Positions 9,171 to 20,786 of a DNA stretch of 64,000 nucleotides are shown piece after piece. Within the stretch, counting starts at the first letter, position 1. The number at the start of each line of letters is the position of its first letter. The position numbers and the translations under genes were made by a program. Under the pieces are notes generated by a model that saw only the letters and a list, made by a program, of their open reading frames with translations, did no database searches and had not been told where the DNA came from. Source of the stretch: Symbiodinium natans (Eukaryota > Sar > Dinophyceae > Suessiales > Symbiodiniaceae); assembly GCA_905221605.1 (NCBI GenBank), contig CAJNDS010002202.1, forward strand, positions 41,001-105,000, given 5' to 3'.

Positions 9171-10425
9171 ACACCCTAAACCCTGAACCGTAAACCCTAA
9201 ACCCCAAGCCCTAAGCCCGAAACCCTAAACCCTAAACCCCAAACCCTAAACCCCAAACCCCAAACCATAAACCCTAAACCCCAAGCCCTCACGCGCGAAG
9301 AGCCCACGGGCGTGTCACAACGCAGGAGAGCGGCGGGACGACCTGATCGTCTTGGGTTGGCCTACACCCTGGCCCAGAACCCAAGCACCCCAAAACCCTA
9401 AGCCTCCAGGGGACTGTTAGTATAAGGGGGAACATCCCAACCCAAACCCCAAACCCCACCTAAACCCCAGCCCTAAACCCTAAACCCTAAACCCTAACCC
9501 TAAACCCGAAACCCAAAACCCCAAACCCGCAGGGCAGTATAAGGGGGAACGTCCCAATTTATAAGCGAATGTCACCAGGTCCTGAAGCCTAAACCCTGAG
9601 TGTTGAAGACGAGGCTGAGTGTGTAGGGCTGATGCACAACTCTTCAGGGCTTAGGGTTTAGGGTTTAGGGATGTTTAGGGTGTAGGGCTTAGGGATGTTT
9701 AGGGTTTAGGGTTTAGGGTTTAGGGTTTAGGGTTTAGGGTTTAGGGTTTAGGGTTTAGGGTTTAGGGCTGAGGCTTTAGGGATGTTTAGGGTTTAGGGCT
9801 TAGGGTTCAGGGCCCAAACCCAACACCTTTACGAGTTGAGGGGTTCTGGCTTGGCTGCTTGGGTCTTCCAAAGGGACCTTCAGAGGTCAAGGGCTTTTTG
9901 CAGCTTACAGAAGGTGCTTGGGCCATGAGTGTCTGAGGTTGGGGGGTGGTTTTCATATCTTTCTAGTTAGGCGCCCTGAACCCCGAACCCTAAACCCTAA
10001 ACCCTAAACCCTAAACCCTAATCCTGGGGCCCTCTCCCCACCCTTCCCCTTCCCCGAGTCTCTGCGACCAGCCGAAGCGCATGGATGCCGGAGAAAATCC
10101 GTGGATGCCCTCGGCCTTCCGAACAATCAAGCTTAGGGGTTTAGGGTTTAGGGTTTAGGGTTGAGGGTTGAGGGTTTAGGGTTTAGGGTTTAGGGTTTAG
10201 TGTTTGGGGTTTAGGGGTAGGGTTTGGGGTTTAGGGTTTAGGGTTTATGACCTAAACCAAAATCTGACAGCATCGACGGGCTAGTACGTTTGCATAGGGC
10301 TGACGGCCAGCAGAATTTACAAGTTCATTCCAGATCAACCTCCAAGCTACCTTGGTTGAGGGAAGGCAACCGGAAGAAGATCCCCGACCCCCAAAAACCA
10401 GAACCCCCAAATAATACCCTGTACC
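9171..10425. repeat. Telomere-type arrays with islands
   Basis: C-strand arrays at 9171-9290, 9460-9535 and 9975-10022; G-strand at 9645-9815 and 10134-10250. Solo ends TATAAGGGGGAACATCCC (9422-9442) and TATAAGGGGGAACGTCCC (9540-9557) belong to the GATGTTCC family. Exon-like plus islands: 10077-10130 (KRMDAGENPWMPSAF before a GCTTAGG boundary) and about 10270-10340 (IDGLVRLHRADGQQNLQ after CTGACAG). Unsupported by homology. Confidence 0.6.
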
Positions 10426-10542
10426 CTTGGCTGACTTTTGTTTCCCTCCTAAAAGTTTAACTGTTAGGCTCCTTATTGTACTTTCTTCAACAACCCAAAA
10501 GGTTACTGTAAAGTCCTAAGAGCCAGCCAGAAGAAAGCCAAG
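10426..10542 (+). mobile_element. CTTGGCTGACTT element, copy 1
   Basis: It begins CTTGGCTGACTTTTG, contains AAGTTTAACTGTTAGGCTCC, and ends AGAGCCAGCCAGAAGAAAGC then CAAG. Copy 2 at 55206-55317 is alike throughout. Ends are short inverted CTTGGCT/AGCCAAG. Confidence 0.75.
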
Positions 10543-10568
10543 AATTACTATATATTGGGGTCATTTTA

Positions 10569-10840
10569 GCCCTAAACCCTAAACCCTAAACCCTAAACCC
10601 TAAACCCTACACCCTAAACTCTAAACCCTAAACCCTAAACCCTAAACCCTAAACTCTTATTTCGCCAGCTTCCGCCCCCCCATTCTGTCGACCCAGCACG
10701 GCTAGAAGGGACTGAGCGAGGCCTGCTCTTGTTGGGCACTTAGGGGCTTAGGGTTTAATTAGGGTTTAGGGTTTATGGTTTAGGGTTGAGGGTTTAGGGT
10801 TTAGGGTTTAGGGTTTAGGGTGGAGGGTTTAGGGTTTAGG
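10569..10840. repeat. CCCTAAA then TTTAGGG arrays flanking an island
   Basis: C-strand array at 10569-10655 and G-strand at 10736-10840. Between them a 75-bp island, open on the plus strand as RLEGTERGLLLLGT. Confidence 0.75.
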
Positions 10841-11050
10841 GTAGTCGTGCCAGATCTGCCCCACTGTGGTGACCTCGTCTTTGGTGAGCCACGAGGTAGT
10901 CCGTGTCCACCGCGCCATGACCCTGTAGAGGAGAGAGAGGTGGAGCCTCTGCTGGTCGATGTCCCCCCCCCCCAAGGGGATGGGGTCCGTTGAGGACATG
11001 GGTGAGCTCATACACGAGCTCCTCCTGCTCTTCTGCCTTGTAAGTGCGAA
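10841..11050 (-). CDS. Coding block with YELTHVLNGPHP and VMARWTRTTSWLTK
   Basis: On the minus strand acceptor GGCTACAG opens TYKAEEQEELVYELTHVLN and continues to PHPLGG. After a run of 11 C (10963-10973 on the plus strand) the sensible frame shifts by one and continues DIDQQRLHLSLLYRVMARW, TRTTSWLTKDEVTTVGQ. CTCTCTCCTCTACAG inside is a strong acceptor, so the second half may be a separate exon; otherwise the homopolymer length is wrong or the gene is broken. Family not recognised. Confidence 0.55.
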
Positions 11051-12611
11051 CTGTAGCCGACTTAGGTTAGGGTTTAGGGTATAGGGTTTCCGATCAATCT
11101 TGGCTCGTGGTACTTCTGCGTGGTTGGCAAGCGCTTGGCAACGGGGAGGCTTCTTCATTCGGGGATAAACGGGGATTGCGCCTCACAGCAAAGTGCGTTA
11201 AAGCTTAGGGGTTTGGGGTTTAGTAGGGTTTAGGGTTTAGGGTTTAGGGTTTGGGGTTTGGGGTTTGGGGTTTGGGGTTTGGGGTTTGGGGTTTAGGGTA
11301 CTCAGATAGCATCAAACCCAGCATTCAACCCGGACTTCAACCCTAGACAGTGACACCCCGAAGCCTGAGAAAGACCTGAGCTTGTAACGATTTCATCGGG
11401 AACGCGTCTGGGTCAGCTGGCAAAAACCTCTTCGAGGGTGATCTCGCACCACTAAACCCTAAGCCCTGAACCCTAAACCCTAAACCCTAAACCCTAAACC
11501 CTAAACCCTAAACCCTAAACCCTAAACCCCTGTGAGAGTTCTGCGTCTGGCAGAAGCAAAGGCAGCTGGCTGCGTACGCCCGGTCTGGTACTTGGGGCTA
11601 CATGTCTATAGCACCTGATGTTGCTGTGCTGTATTAGGGCTGTTTAGGGTTTAGGGTTTAGGGTTTAGGGTTTAGGGTCTAGGGTTTAGGGTTTAGGGTT
11701 TAGGGTTTAGGGCTCAGGGTTTAGCGCCTTTAGGGTTTAGGGTTTAGGGTTCAGGGTTTAGGGTTCAGGATGTTGTTAGTATGCGCACACAAAAGAAGCA
11801 CGCATCGAAAATAAATTCGAGTTCGGTACCCAGTACCTACGTAACGTTGCCGGGTGATACTTTCTTAAACCCACACCTAAACCCCAAAGGCTTTAGGGCT
11901 TAGGAATCACTGTACACACGAACCCCCGAACCTCAAAACCCTATGGAGCTAAATCAAACCTATCATCCCGACTATACGCAATACGCCCACAAGCCATAAA
12001 CCCCCCGCATAAAACCCTACAATATCCGATACGTCCTGAAAACCCAACAAGCCCTAGACGCTAAACCCTAAACCCTAAACCATAAGCCCTAAGCCCTAAA
12101 CCCCAAACCCTAAACCCTAAACCCTGAACCCGATGCGCCGAGCCTTGCAGCAGAGGCGTAAACTCTGCGTGGGGCGTGAGGGTGCCACCAGCGAAGAGCA
12201 CAGACTGCGCGAGCGGTGACCCGTAGGGTTTTTGGGGCCTCATGGAGTTTATCGAGTTTATAGGATTTAATTAGGGTTTAGGGTTTAGGGTTTAGGGTTT
12301 AGGGATTTATGAGCGTTTAATGGGGCGTAGAGGGCTTTTTGGGCTTCTGGGTTTAAACGCCTTTGCGTGCAGCAAGGGAGGCGGCGGTGTGAGGTTTAGG
12401 GATTAAGTCTTGCGCGCCCTAGAAATTTAGGGTTTGGGGTTTAGGGTTTAGGGTTTAGGGTTTAGGGTTTAGGGTTTAGGACTTGGGGCCAGCCAGGAGC
12501 TTCTGGCAGACGGCAGAGTAGGTTTAGACTTCAGGGAGGGTTTAGGGTTTAGGGTTTAGGGTTTAGGGTTTAGGGTTTAGGGTTTAGGGTTTAGGGTTTA
12601 GGGATGAGGGT
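11051..12611. repeat. Telomere-type arrays with islands
   Basis: G-strand arrays at 11200-11298 (TTTGGGG units), 11640-11770, 12268-12306, 12428-12482 and 12538-12618; C-strand at 11452-11530 and 12058-12132. Islands: 11090-11158 (minus MKKPPRCQALANHAEVPRAK), about 11388-11428 (minus DPDAFPMKSLQAQ between TTTTTGCCAG and GTCTTT), 11551-11635 (plus QLAAYARSGTWGYMSIAPD), and a plus set 12153-12224 (RRKLCVGREGATSEEHRLRE), 12382-12402 and 12501-12525 (ELLADGRV, donor TAG|GTTTAG) that could be small exons of one gene. Confidence 0.55.
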
Positions 12612-12960
12612 TTAGGGCCCAACAAGTTTTGGAATTTCTGTGCTCCTGACACACAAGGCGAATTGAGCAAGATCTTGCACACGACGCCCGCCTCGTGGCG
12701 ATGTTGTGAAAGACGCAGCTTGGTGTTCGGCCTCTCGTAATGATAGATTCCGTACAGACGCTCGTGGTATTTCAGCATATGCTTCAGAGAAGCGGTGATC
12801 AGTCACCCTAACACTGCCTTTCAGTTGCTTTCTGCGCCGGGCCGTCGCCAATGTGTTTGTTTCGACAGAGAGCTCTCTGGACTTTGATGCCAAAGCATAC
12901 CCGGAGGTGTATCCGCCATCGATCAGGACGATGTGATTGACAATCGCCCGATACGACCCT
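12612..12960 (-). CDS. Coding-like block with VNHIVLIDGGYTSGYA
   Basis: The minus strand is open for over 100 codons. One frame gives VNHIVLIDGGYTSGYALASK and, after a likely 30-nt intron or frame change near 12785-12800, another gives MLKYHERLYGIYHYERPN and KILLNSPCVSGAQKF. The DGG phrase faintly resembles the C-terminal end of short-chain dehydrogenases; this is not firm. It may be two exons. Confidence 0.45.
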
Positions 12961-13941
12961 AAAAACCCTAAAACCTTAAGACCGTAAACTCCTAAACCCC
13001 AAACCCCTAAACACACATAAGAATAACCCTGTAACGTAAGCTAAACCCCGAACCCATAAACTCCTAAACGCCAAGAATCCCCCCAAAAAATAAACCCTGA
13101 ACCCATGAACTCCTAGACCCCTAATCCCGAAACTCGAAACCCGAAACCCTAAACCCTAAACCCTAAAACCAAACCCCCACGAATCAGCTGGGAAGTCCGG
13201 CCCGTGCGCCCAGGAGCACCTCGCGAAATCGAGCCTGCTCGCGCTTACAGAGGGGGGATTTGCCCAAACATTTTTCCGGGGGGCGGGGGGTGCCTATCGT
13301 GACTTAGGGTTTAGGGTTTAGGGTTTAGGGTTTAGGGTTTAGGGTTTAGGGTTTAGGGCTCCACGTTAGTTCTACAAATGGACTCCTGCTCATGCATGCT
13401 TGTGTGCAGCTCTGGCTTACTTCTTATGGGCCTTAGTAGCTCTGGGAGGCACAGCGTCGCAGTCCCTTATCAACCCGAAACCCTGAACCCTGACAGAGAA
13501 CCCTGGACCCTAAACCCTAACCCGCCCCCCCCCCCCCCCCCTTCCCCCCAAAAAAAAGAAAAGAAAAACAAAATACACGAGCAAAGCCCTTATATAACCC
13601 CTCATTGAGGGGGTTCAGAGAACCCCAAACCCTAAACTCCGAAAACCCTAAAACCCTCAAAACCCTACACTTTGAGGGCTTCAAAAGAATAACTTCCCGG
13701 TTTGCTATCATCTTACAGCCACAGCACCTGCACTTCCACCCTAAACCCTAAACCCTAAAGCCTAAACCCTCAACCCTCAACCCTAAACCCTAAACCCACA
13801 AACCCTAAACCCTGATTCGTGAGGCTGCACTTCTCCGTTCAACCTCTGAAGTCACTCCCAGAACCGATCAGGCTTCGGACTGTTGAAAGCTGCCGAGCGA
13901 ACTTTTGGGACATGAATGCTGATGAAGCTTGCCGGTGGGTT
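12961..13941. repeat. Degenerate arrays and islands
   Basis: Decayed CCCTAAA at 12961-13175, a G-strand array at 13300-13360, a C16-type run near 13525, and CCCTAAA at 13740-13815. Islands 13185-13310 and 13362-13470 are open in several frames on the plus strand; no assignment. Confidence 0.6.
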
Positions 13942-14051
13942 CCCAGATCTTCCAAGACCCCTTACTTAAGGAATATACCCTAAATCATGCTAAGGGTACT
14001 TGTTATGAACTAAGGTATATTCCTTACTTGAGGGGTTTTGGAAGATCTGGG
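13942..14051. mobile_element. CCCAGATCTTCC hairpin element, copy 1
   Basis: The left end CCCAGATCTTCCAAGACCCC then TTACTTAAGGAATATACC is the inverse of the right end GGTATATTCCTTACTTGAGG then GGTTTTGGAAGATCTGGG. Terminal inverted repeat of about 38 bp, total 110 bp. Copy 2 at 29174-29383 is expanded inside. Solo GGAAGAT(C/T)TGGG ends lie near 26682, 14818 (CCGGG) and 45027. Confidence 0.8.
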
Positions 14052-14059
14052 TTAGAGAA

Positions 14060-14440
14060 GGCCTGCAACAAACATTGATCCTGGGCCAGAGCTCGCAATC
14101 AACAAAGATGACTCACCTTGGCAGCACTGTGCATTGAAGCCCACCGGCACTGGCGGCGAACGCAGCATTCCGCGGCCGCGAATCACTACCCACAGCAGCT
14201 GACATCCACACGAGCGGAGCCGACTCGTGGTAGCCCACACAGATTGCGCCAGCACCGAGCCTCTGCCTGCAGCTTGTCGGAGCGAGCCCACGAAGAAGCG
14301 GGCTGCGCCGCGCAGTGCCCGGGCGCAATCGGTAGAGCAGAGGCAGAAGCAGAATTCCGCGGCCGCTGCTGGTTCCAGGACGCTCGAGCAGTTGATTGCA
14401 GAAGAGCTGGGCAGTTTTGCAGTTGATGCTGAACTGCGTC
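14060..14440. other. GC-rich unique island, long open frames on both strands
   Basis: Plus frames include AINKDDSPWQHCALKPTGTG (14095-14205) and, after CGTGGTAG, a 70-codon stretch containing LEQLIAEELGSFAVDAEL that runs into TTTAGGG. Minus frames are also open. One strand probably holds a real exon, but I cannot choose. Confidence 0.35.
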
Positions 14441-15749
14441 TTCTGGGTTTAGGGTTTAGGGTTAGGGTTTAGGGTTTAGGGGTTTAGGGATTTAGGGATT
14501 TAGGGATTCAGGGATTTAGGGATTTAGGGATTAAGGGATTAAGGGATTAAGGGATTTAGGGATTTAGGGATTTAGGGTTTAGGTTTAGGGATTTGGGGAT
14601 TTGGGGTTTAGGGTTCAGGGTGTGGCCAACCTCCGCGTCCAAGCTCAGATACTTCAGCGTCGTTTCACCTTCGGCTGGGCTTCTGGCTTTGAACCTTCAA
14701 CCGTCAACCCTAAACCCTCTGGGTGCAGTCAGATAAGTTCAGCACCTCTGCTCGCCCCTTCAAGCCTGTCACTAGGAAATTAGAGCCGGAAGTAAATATT
14801 CCAAACTCAGTAATGTTGGAAGATCCGGGTTTAGGGCTCGACGGCCTGCTGGGGAACCCAAAACCCAAAACCGTAACCCCTAAATCCTAAACCCTGACCA
14901 TAAGCCCTAAACCCGAAAAACCCTAAACCCTAAACCCTAAACCCTAAACCCTAAACCCTAAACCCTAAACCCTAAACCCTAAACCCTAAACCCTAAACAA
15001 GCCCTAAGCCCAAAACTTCGAAGCTCCGCCAACCCTGGCGGCGTGATGGATGAACTCCTTGTGGTCAGTTCTTAGTCCCTCAACCCAGGGGCCCTTTCAA
15101 CACTCGAAACCCTAAACCCTGAACCCTAAACCCTGAACCCTAAACCCTAAACCCTAAACCCTAAATCCTAAACCCCAAACCCTGAAACTCTACACCGGAA
15201 AGTGTAGAACACTAAGCCCCAAACCCTAGAAGTCCTAAGCCCGGAGCCCGCCCCAGACCCGAAACCCTAAATACCCTCAGTACCATAAATATCCCGACTC
15301 TGAAGCCCTAAAGCCGTGAAACCCGAAATCCAAAACCCGAAAACCCGAAACCCTGAAATCCTGAAACCTGAACACCTAAAACCCTAAACCCGGAGACCGA
15401 AACCCTAGAAGCCTACAACCCTGAACCCCGAAACCCTAGGCCCGAAACCCCAAAGCCCTGAACGCGAAAACCCTGAAACCCCAAAGCCCTGAGCCCGAAA
15501 ACTTGAAATCCTAGAACAACCCTAAACCCTCAAACCCTAAACCCCAAGCCCTAAACCCTAAACCCCCCCCCAGAAGTACTAAACCCGAAGCCCTAAGCCC
15601 TAAACCCCAAACCCCAAACCCTAAACCCTAAACCCTAAAACCCCAAAGACCTCCATTGCCCAAAGGCCTTGGCTGCCCTCGGCCTTCTGGCACAGCAGCC
15701 GGTCCTGACGCGTAAGAATTCTCCGTGCTTCATGAAAGAAAGCAAGATG
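14441..15749. repeat. TTTAGGG then long degenerate CCCTAAA region
   Basis: 14441-14620 has homogenised GGATTTA units among TTTAGGG. C-strand arrays lie at 14903-15000 and 15105-15190, and decayed repeats extend to 15655. 15024-15052 is a solo TCCGCCAACCCTGGCGGCGT module. Plus islands 14739-14827 (SDKFSTSARPFKPVTRKLEP, acceptor GGGTGCAG, boundary GTTTAGGG) and 15703-15751 (QPVLTRKNSPCFMKESKM, acceptor GCACAG, donor G|GTTTAGGG) are reasonable exon candidates. Confidence 0.6.
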
Positions 15750-15950
15750 GGTTTAGGGTTTAGGGCTGGGGTTTAGGGTTTAGGGCTTAGGGTTTAGGGT
15801 TTAGGGATTAGGGTTCAGGGTCTAGGGTTTAGGGTTTAGGGCCAGGGTTTAGGGTTTAGGGTTTAGGGTTTAGGGTTCAGGGTTCAGGGTTCAGGGTCTA
15901 GGGTTCAGGGTTTAGGGCCAGGGTTTAGGGTCTAGGGTTTGGGGCTTCAA
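15750..15950 (+). repeat. TTTAGGG array with TTCAGGG units
   Basis: About 28 heptamer-like units, several TTCAGGG or TCTAGGG. Confidence 0.9.
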
Positions 15951-15965
15951 GCCCTTGGCCACAAC

Positions 15966-16043
15966 CAGCCCTTGTAGCGGTGCTCCTCGGCGGTGCTCGT
16001 CTGCAGGGCCACTAGGAGCTGCGAAATCGCGTAGATGGAGGAT
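15966..16043 (-). CDS. Exon-like island: YAISQLLVALQTSTAEEHRY
   Basis: Minus strand, acceptor GGGGCCAG|A, 78 nt, donor GGGCTG|GTTGTGG, phase 2 at both ends. Reads SSIYAISQLLVALQTSTAEE then HRYKG with GC-rich third positions. Flanked on both sides by arrays that read CCCTAAA in sense. Family unknown. Confidence 0.55.
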
Positions 16044-16059
16044 CTGGCCCCCGAGAGGA

Positions 16060-17618
16060 AATGGGGTTTAGAGTTTAGGGTTTAGGGTTTAGGGTTTAGG
16101 GTCAATTCGGGTCCTTTTAGGGGTTTAGGGTTTGGGTACTGTACCCTAAAACCTATGGGCCCTTAAAGGCCCACATGGGCAGTTCTCTCAATTCGGGTCC
16201 CTGATAGGGTCCTCATTGTAAGGGTGCCGGCTTCTCTAGGGTTTAGGGTTTAGGGTTTAGGGCTCTTTGGTTTAGGATTTAGGGCCAAGAGGAATCAAGG
16301 GACCCTTGGGTTTGGGCACCATTGAAGATCCCCTGAGAAATCTAAGGGCCATATTGGGAGTAGATTAGAGGGACCATAAACTCTGAAACCCTAAACCCCG
16401 AAGCCCCAAAATACTAAAACCTCAAACCCTGAAGCCCTGACCCCTGACCCGAAATCGCCCCGAACCATAAACCCTAAATAGCCTAAATGGGTTTAATTTA
16501 GGGTTCAGGGTTCAGGGTTTAGGGTTGAGGGTTCAAGGTTCAGGGTTTAGGCTTGCGGTCCCGGAGCAGGCCAGGAACCGAAAATTCCAGGGACTGCGCG
16601 GAAGGATCTCTAAAGGGCTTCACGAACAGAAAGTCTTAACCGGGGCAGGTTTGGGGGACCCGATAAAAAGTACATTTTTTCCTGGCGTTCATAAGGAGTA
16701 AAATTATGTTCTAACCTACCCCTGTGAACCCTGAACCTACACCCTGGTTTGGGTTTAGGGTTTAGGGTTTAGGGTTTAGGGTTTAGGGTTTAGGGTTTAG
16801 GGTTTAGGGTTTAGGGTTTAGGGTTTAGGGTTTAGGGTTTAGGGTTTAGGGTTTAGGGTTTAGGGTTTAGGGTTTAGGGTTTAGGGCTACACGGCCTAGG
16901 AAGCTGGAAAACCTGCGGTCTAAGGCAGAAGACCTCTTGGGCCCATGCCCCAAATCCCGAAACCCTAAACGCTAAACCCTAAACCCTAGACCCTAGACCC
17001 TAGACCCTAAACCCTAAACCCTAAACCCTAAACCCTAAACCCTAAACCCTAAACCCTAAACCCTAAACCGTAAACCCTAAACCCTAGCCCTAAACCCTAA
17101 ACCCTTCTCTCGGGTCACGGCGTGGCACCGTTGTTTGTAACTGCCTGGCCCTCCATGAACCCACGGACCTGGCTTCAATTGGTTTGGGAGGCTTTTTGAA
17201 TGGGATTGGGGTTTAGGGTATGGGGTTTAGGGTTTAGGTTTTCGGGTGTAGTGGCTCAGGAGGGTTTGGGGTTTTAAGGTTTCGGGATTGAGGGTTTGTG
17301 GATTTTAGGTTGACTTAGGGTTGAGGAGCGTGCGGTGCATTCCAGCCCAACCGCTGAACGCTAAGCCCTCAACCGAGTCAGGGTTTTGGGGTCTAGGGTT
17401 TAACCCTAAACCCTAAACCCTAAACCCTAAACCCTAAACCCTAAACCCTAAACCCTAAACCCTAAACCCTAAACCCTAAACCCTAAACCCTAAACCCTAA
17501 ACCCCAGGGCAACGAAGGTCTAGAGAGGGTGTCCTTGTTGGCTTAACACGGTTTGGCGCCTCGGGGTTTAGGGTTTAGGGTTTAGGGTTTAGGGTTCAGG
17601 GTTTAGGGTGTTTGTAAG
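16060..17618. repeat. Telomere-type arrays with a palindromic segment and islands
   Basis: G-strand arrays at 16062-16103, 16740-16888 (about 20 units) and 17563-17610; C-strand at 16964-17105 and 17401-17505. 16105-16240 repeats CAATTCGGGTCC twice. Plus islands: 16575-16640 (FQGLRGRISKGLHEQK), 16886-16950 (TRPRKLENLRSKAEDLLGP straight after TTTAG) and 17110-17190 (VAPLFVTAWPSMNPRTWLQ). Confidence 0.6.
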
Positions 17619-18388
17619 GGAACTTAACCCAGCGACAAGGGCAATAAGGGACCACTCTGAGTCCGCTTGCAAGAATCCCAGAAAGAGATTCCAGACCTGC
17701 GCTTGTCCGGGCTCTTGTGAAGGAATGTTAGCTGGGATTCCAGAACTATACCGCTGGCTATAGAACCTTGCGATGGTAACTTCATGCAAGTAGCGGTTTA
17801 GGAAATAAGGCACCCCAAAAAAAGAAAACAAATAGTAGGATTCCCTTATGATCAGGACCCGAATAAGGTACCCCTAATTTCGGAAACCCCCGAGTTCCTT
17901 TCGAAAAGGCAGTAACGGATGTTGGAATAAACCTCTGCTGGATACGAGCTCGGTTGTGGGCACAAAAAATGAAGACGGCGGCCTGGAAACATCCCAATCC
18001 CTGATCCGAAAATCCGACAAGTTTAGGGTTTCGGGTTAGCGTTCAGGGTAATTGAACCTACAAAAGGGTCCAGATATACCATCTTCCACAACCCTCACAC
18101 AACGCCTTGCGAGGAAGCTCCGTTCTTTCCAAGAACTGTGCCAGCTCCTGGGAAACTACGCCCTACAAACAAACCTTCGAACATAAACTCAAACCCTACG
18201 GTCTTGGGATGAGATTTTGGACCTCAGGGCTGTCTAGATAGAGCGTGTGTGAGGAAATCTGCACTAGATTGGAGACCCTTCGACTACCCGAAGCCCTACA
18301 CCCTGGACCCTACGCCGGAGCTCCTACAGGGTACAGCCTGGTATCAATGGATAACACGTTTCACACCTTGCGAGTTCGGACTTCACAG
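17619..18388. other. Unique region with coding-like frames on both strands
   Basis: Minus: EVTIARFYSQRYSSGIPAN within a 60-codon frame (about 17625-17795), and AAVFIFCAHNRARIQQR after TTTCCAG (about 17935-17985). Plus: 18060-18235, 57 codons containing KNCASSWETTPYKQTFEHK, and 18343-18391 between GCTCCTACAG and CACAG|GTCCC. 17850-17895 (AAGGTACCCCTAA-TTCGGAAACCCCC) is repeated at 26345-26390. Confidence 0.45.
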
Positions 18389-19066
18389 GTCCCCTAAACC
18401 CTAAACCCTAAACCCTAAACCCTAAACCCTAAACCCTAAACCCTAAACCCTAAACCCTAAACCCTAAACCCTAAACCCTAAACCCTATAAACCCTATACC
18501 CTTAACCCTCTACTACCCTGTAAACCCTTAACCCCGAACTCTAGAAGACTCGCGTGGCTCGTACATCTTCCATGTTTGCTTGTCCAGAACACTTAACATA
18601 GTTTCTAATCTATATTATCTTCAGTATTTTCTGGTTTGGGGGTTTTCAAGAAGACGCCCTTTGCCTCGGAAATTGGTAGTTCTCTAGATTACGGTCCCTG
18701 TTTGGGATCCTTTTGAAGGGTGCCGCCTCACAATGGGTACCCAAACGGGGACCCTAATTTAGGAGACTACCCAAATGAGAACTTGAACTCAATATTCGTA
18801 CCGGCGCAGACTCCCGACAGCATGGACGTAAATATTTGGGAGGCATCACCCATCCAAACCACCCTAGGTAAGGGACCATTTTAAAGATCATGTAACTACC
18901 CTTTCAAGTTCATAGCAAGAAAACACAATATACCGGCAGCCAACTGCCCTGAGGTAAGGAATACTCCGAGGATCCGTTCCTAACAACAACGATCATGTTC
19001 GGCAACCTTCCTTCATCAAAAGTCTTACCGGACTCCCCCTAAAGACTCTGAACAAACATGAAGGGA
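18389..19066. repeat. CCCTAAA array, then unique sequence with a hairpin
   Basis: Array at 18389-18535. At 18675-18710 and 18736-18771 two 36-bp arms (GGTAGTTCTCTAGATTACGG and inverted GTACCCAAACGGGGACCC) match about 78% as an inverted repeat around a 25-bp loop. The rest (to 19066) is unique AT-neutral sequence with no gene that I can support. Confidence 0.65.
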
Positions 19067-20048
19067 ACCCTAAACCCTAAACCCTAAACCCTAAACCCTA
19101 AACCCTAAACCCTAAACCCTAAACCCTAAACCCTAAACCCCACTACTTGCGAGGGCGGCACAAACCCCGGGCAAGCCACTGTTGCTGAGGGCAGCGCGGG
19201 AACAAGACTACAAACAAGGGGTTTAGGGTTTAGGGTTTAGGGTTTAGGGTTTAGGGTTTAGGGTTTAGGGTATGCTCGGGGTCAGGTGTTGGACCTTGTC
19301 TTCTGTATGCCAGACCGGCAGACATAGTGGAAGATCGAAAAAAAGGTCCCCAAAATCGCACTCGGGACCTGGCTCAGATTTTCTTTCTATGAGGAAAACT
19401 CCGCCAAAAATCATAGCAGGTCCTTCATAACCTTTTGGGAAGCTTCCTCAAGGGACGTTGGAAGATCAGGGTCTTCAATCTCTACACAACACTTGCGCCA
19501 ACTCGACACGGACAACCCTAGACCTAAACCCTCAACCCCAAACCCCAAACCCTAGAACCTAAACCCTCAACTCTAGGGTATATAGCTGGGCCACGGGTCC
19601 TGGGTTGCCACAGTGTTTCCTGCATTTCTCCGGTGTTTCCTGCACTTGTCCTGTTGTTCGGCTTTGGGGAGCTTTTCGCGACGATGCCCCAAACACGGTA
19701 TTTGCCGTGCCCGTAGAAAAACTTATAAAACCCTAAACCCCTAAACCCGAAATCTTACGAATCCGAAACTCTAGAACCAGGAAGGCCAGGAAAGTCATGA
19801 AAAAGAGCCGGAGCATGCCCATGAAAACTCTCACCTGCCCTAAACCCTAAACCCTAAACCCCAAACCCTAAACCCTAAACCCTAAACCCAAACCCCAACC
19901 CCTAAACCCTAAACCCTAAACCCCAAACCCCAAACCCTAAACCACTAAACCCTAAACCCTAAACCCCAAACCCTAACCACTAAACCCCAAACCCTAAACC
20001 CCAAACCCTAAACCCCAAACCCTAAACCCTAAACCCCAAACCCTAAGC
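19067..20048. repeat. Telomere-type arrays
   Basis: C-strand arrays at 19067-19140 and 19836-20046 (many CCCCAAA units); G-strand at 19219-19275. A plus island 19155-19213 (GGTNPGQATVAEGSAGTRL) ends at GTTTAGGG. 19276-19835 is mostly unique with TTGGAAGATC fragments. Confidence 0.7.
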
Positions 20049-20106
20049 CCGCTGTCTCCGGGAGGTCGAAGTTGTCGGCGCCTGCGGAAACCAGGAAGGC
20101 GCCCAC
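20049..20106 (-). CDS. Exon-like island: VGAFLVSAGADNFDLPETA
   Basis: Minus strand, 58 nt, acceptor TAAGCCCAG|G, donor GCGG|GCTTAGGG (GC donor in the telomere-type repeat). Coding-like residue mix and GC-rich third positions. Intron orientation (CCCTAAA before, TTTAGGG after, in sense) is the same as at many calpain exons. Family not recognised; it may belong to a second minus-strand gene downstream of the calpain. Confidence 0.6.
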
Positions 20107-20121
20107 CTGGGCTTAGGGCTC

Positions 20122-20786
20122 GGGGGGTTTAGGGGTTTAGGGGTTTAGGGGTTTAGGGTTTAGGGTTTAGGGTTCGGAGGCTTAGGGTTCGGGGTTTAGG
20201 GTTTATAGGGTGTAGGGTTGATAGGGTTTATAGGGTTTAGGGCAGGTGAGGGTTTATAGGGTTTATAGGGTTTATAGGGTTTATAGGGTTTATAGGGTTT
20301 AGGGGTTTATAGGGTTTATAGGGTTTGGGGGGTTTAAGGCTTGGGGTTTAGGGTTTATAGGGTTTATAGGGTTTAGGGTTTAGGGTTTAGGGTTTAAGGG
20401 TTCAGGGTTTAGGGGTTAGGGGCTTAGGGTTTTGGGTTCCGGGTTCAGGTTTAAGGGTTGAGGGTTCAAGGGTTCAAGGGTTCAGGGGTTAGGGGTTGAG
20501 CTGTTTAGGGTTTAGGGGTTGGGAGTTGAGGTGTTTCAGGGGTTTAGGGTTTGGGGGTTTAGGGGGTTTAAAGGGGTTTAGGGTTTCGGGGGTTTAGGGG
20601 GTTCGCGCCGCCGGCCAGCGATGCTGCCCGTATTGCCCCTGCGGGCGCAGCCACTGCGCAGCTGCGGGAGAACGTCTGGGGAGCACATGGGTTTAGGGCT
20701 TCATAAGCCCGAAACCCTAAACCCTATAAACCCTAAGCCCTAAACCCTGCACCCTATAAACTTTAAACCCTAAACCCTAAACCCAC
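20122..20786 (+). repeat. TTTAGGG / TTTATAGGG arrays
   Basis: Homogenised TTTATAGGG nonamers at 20200-20390, other variants to 20605, and CCCTATAAA fragments at 20710-20785. Island 20612-20690 is open on the plus strand as DAARIAPAGAATAQLRENVW between CCGGCCAG and GG|GTTTAGGG. Confidence 0.75.
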
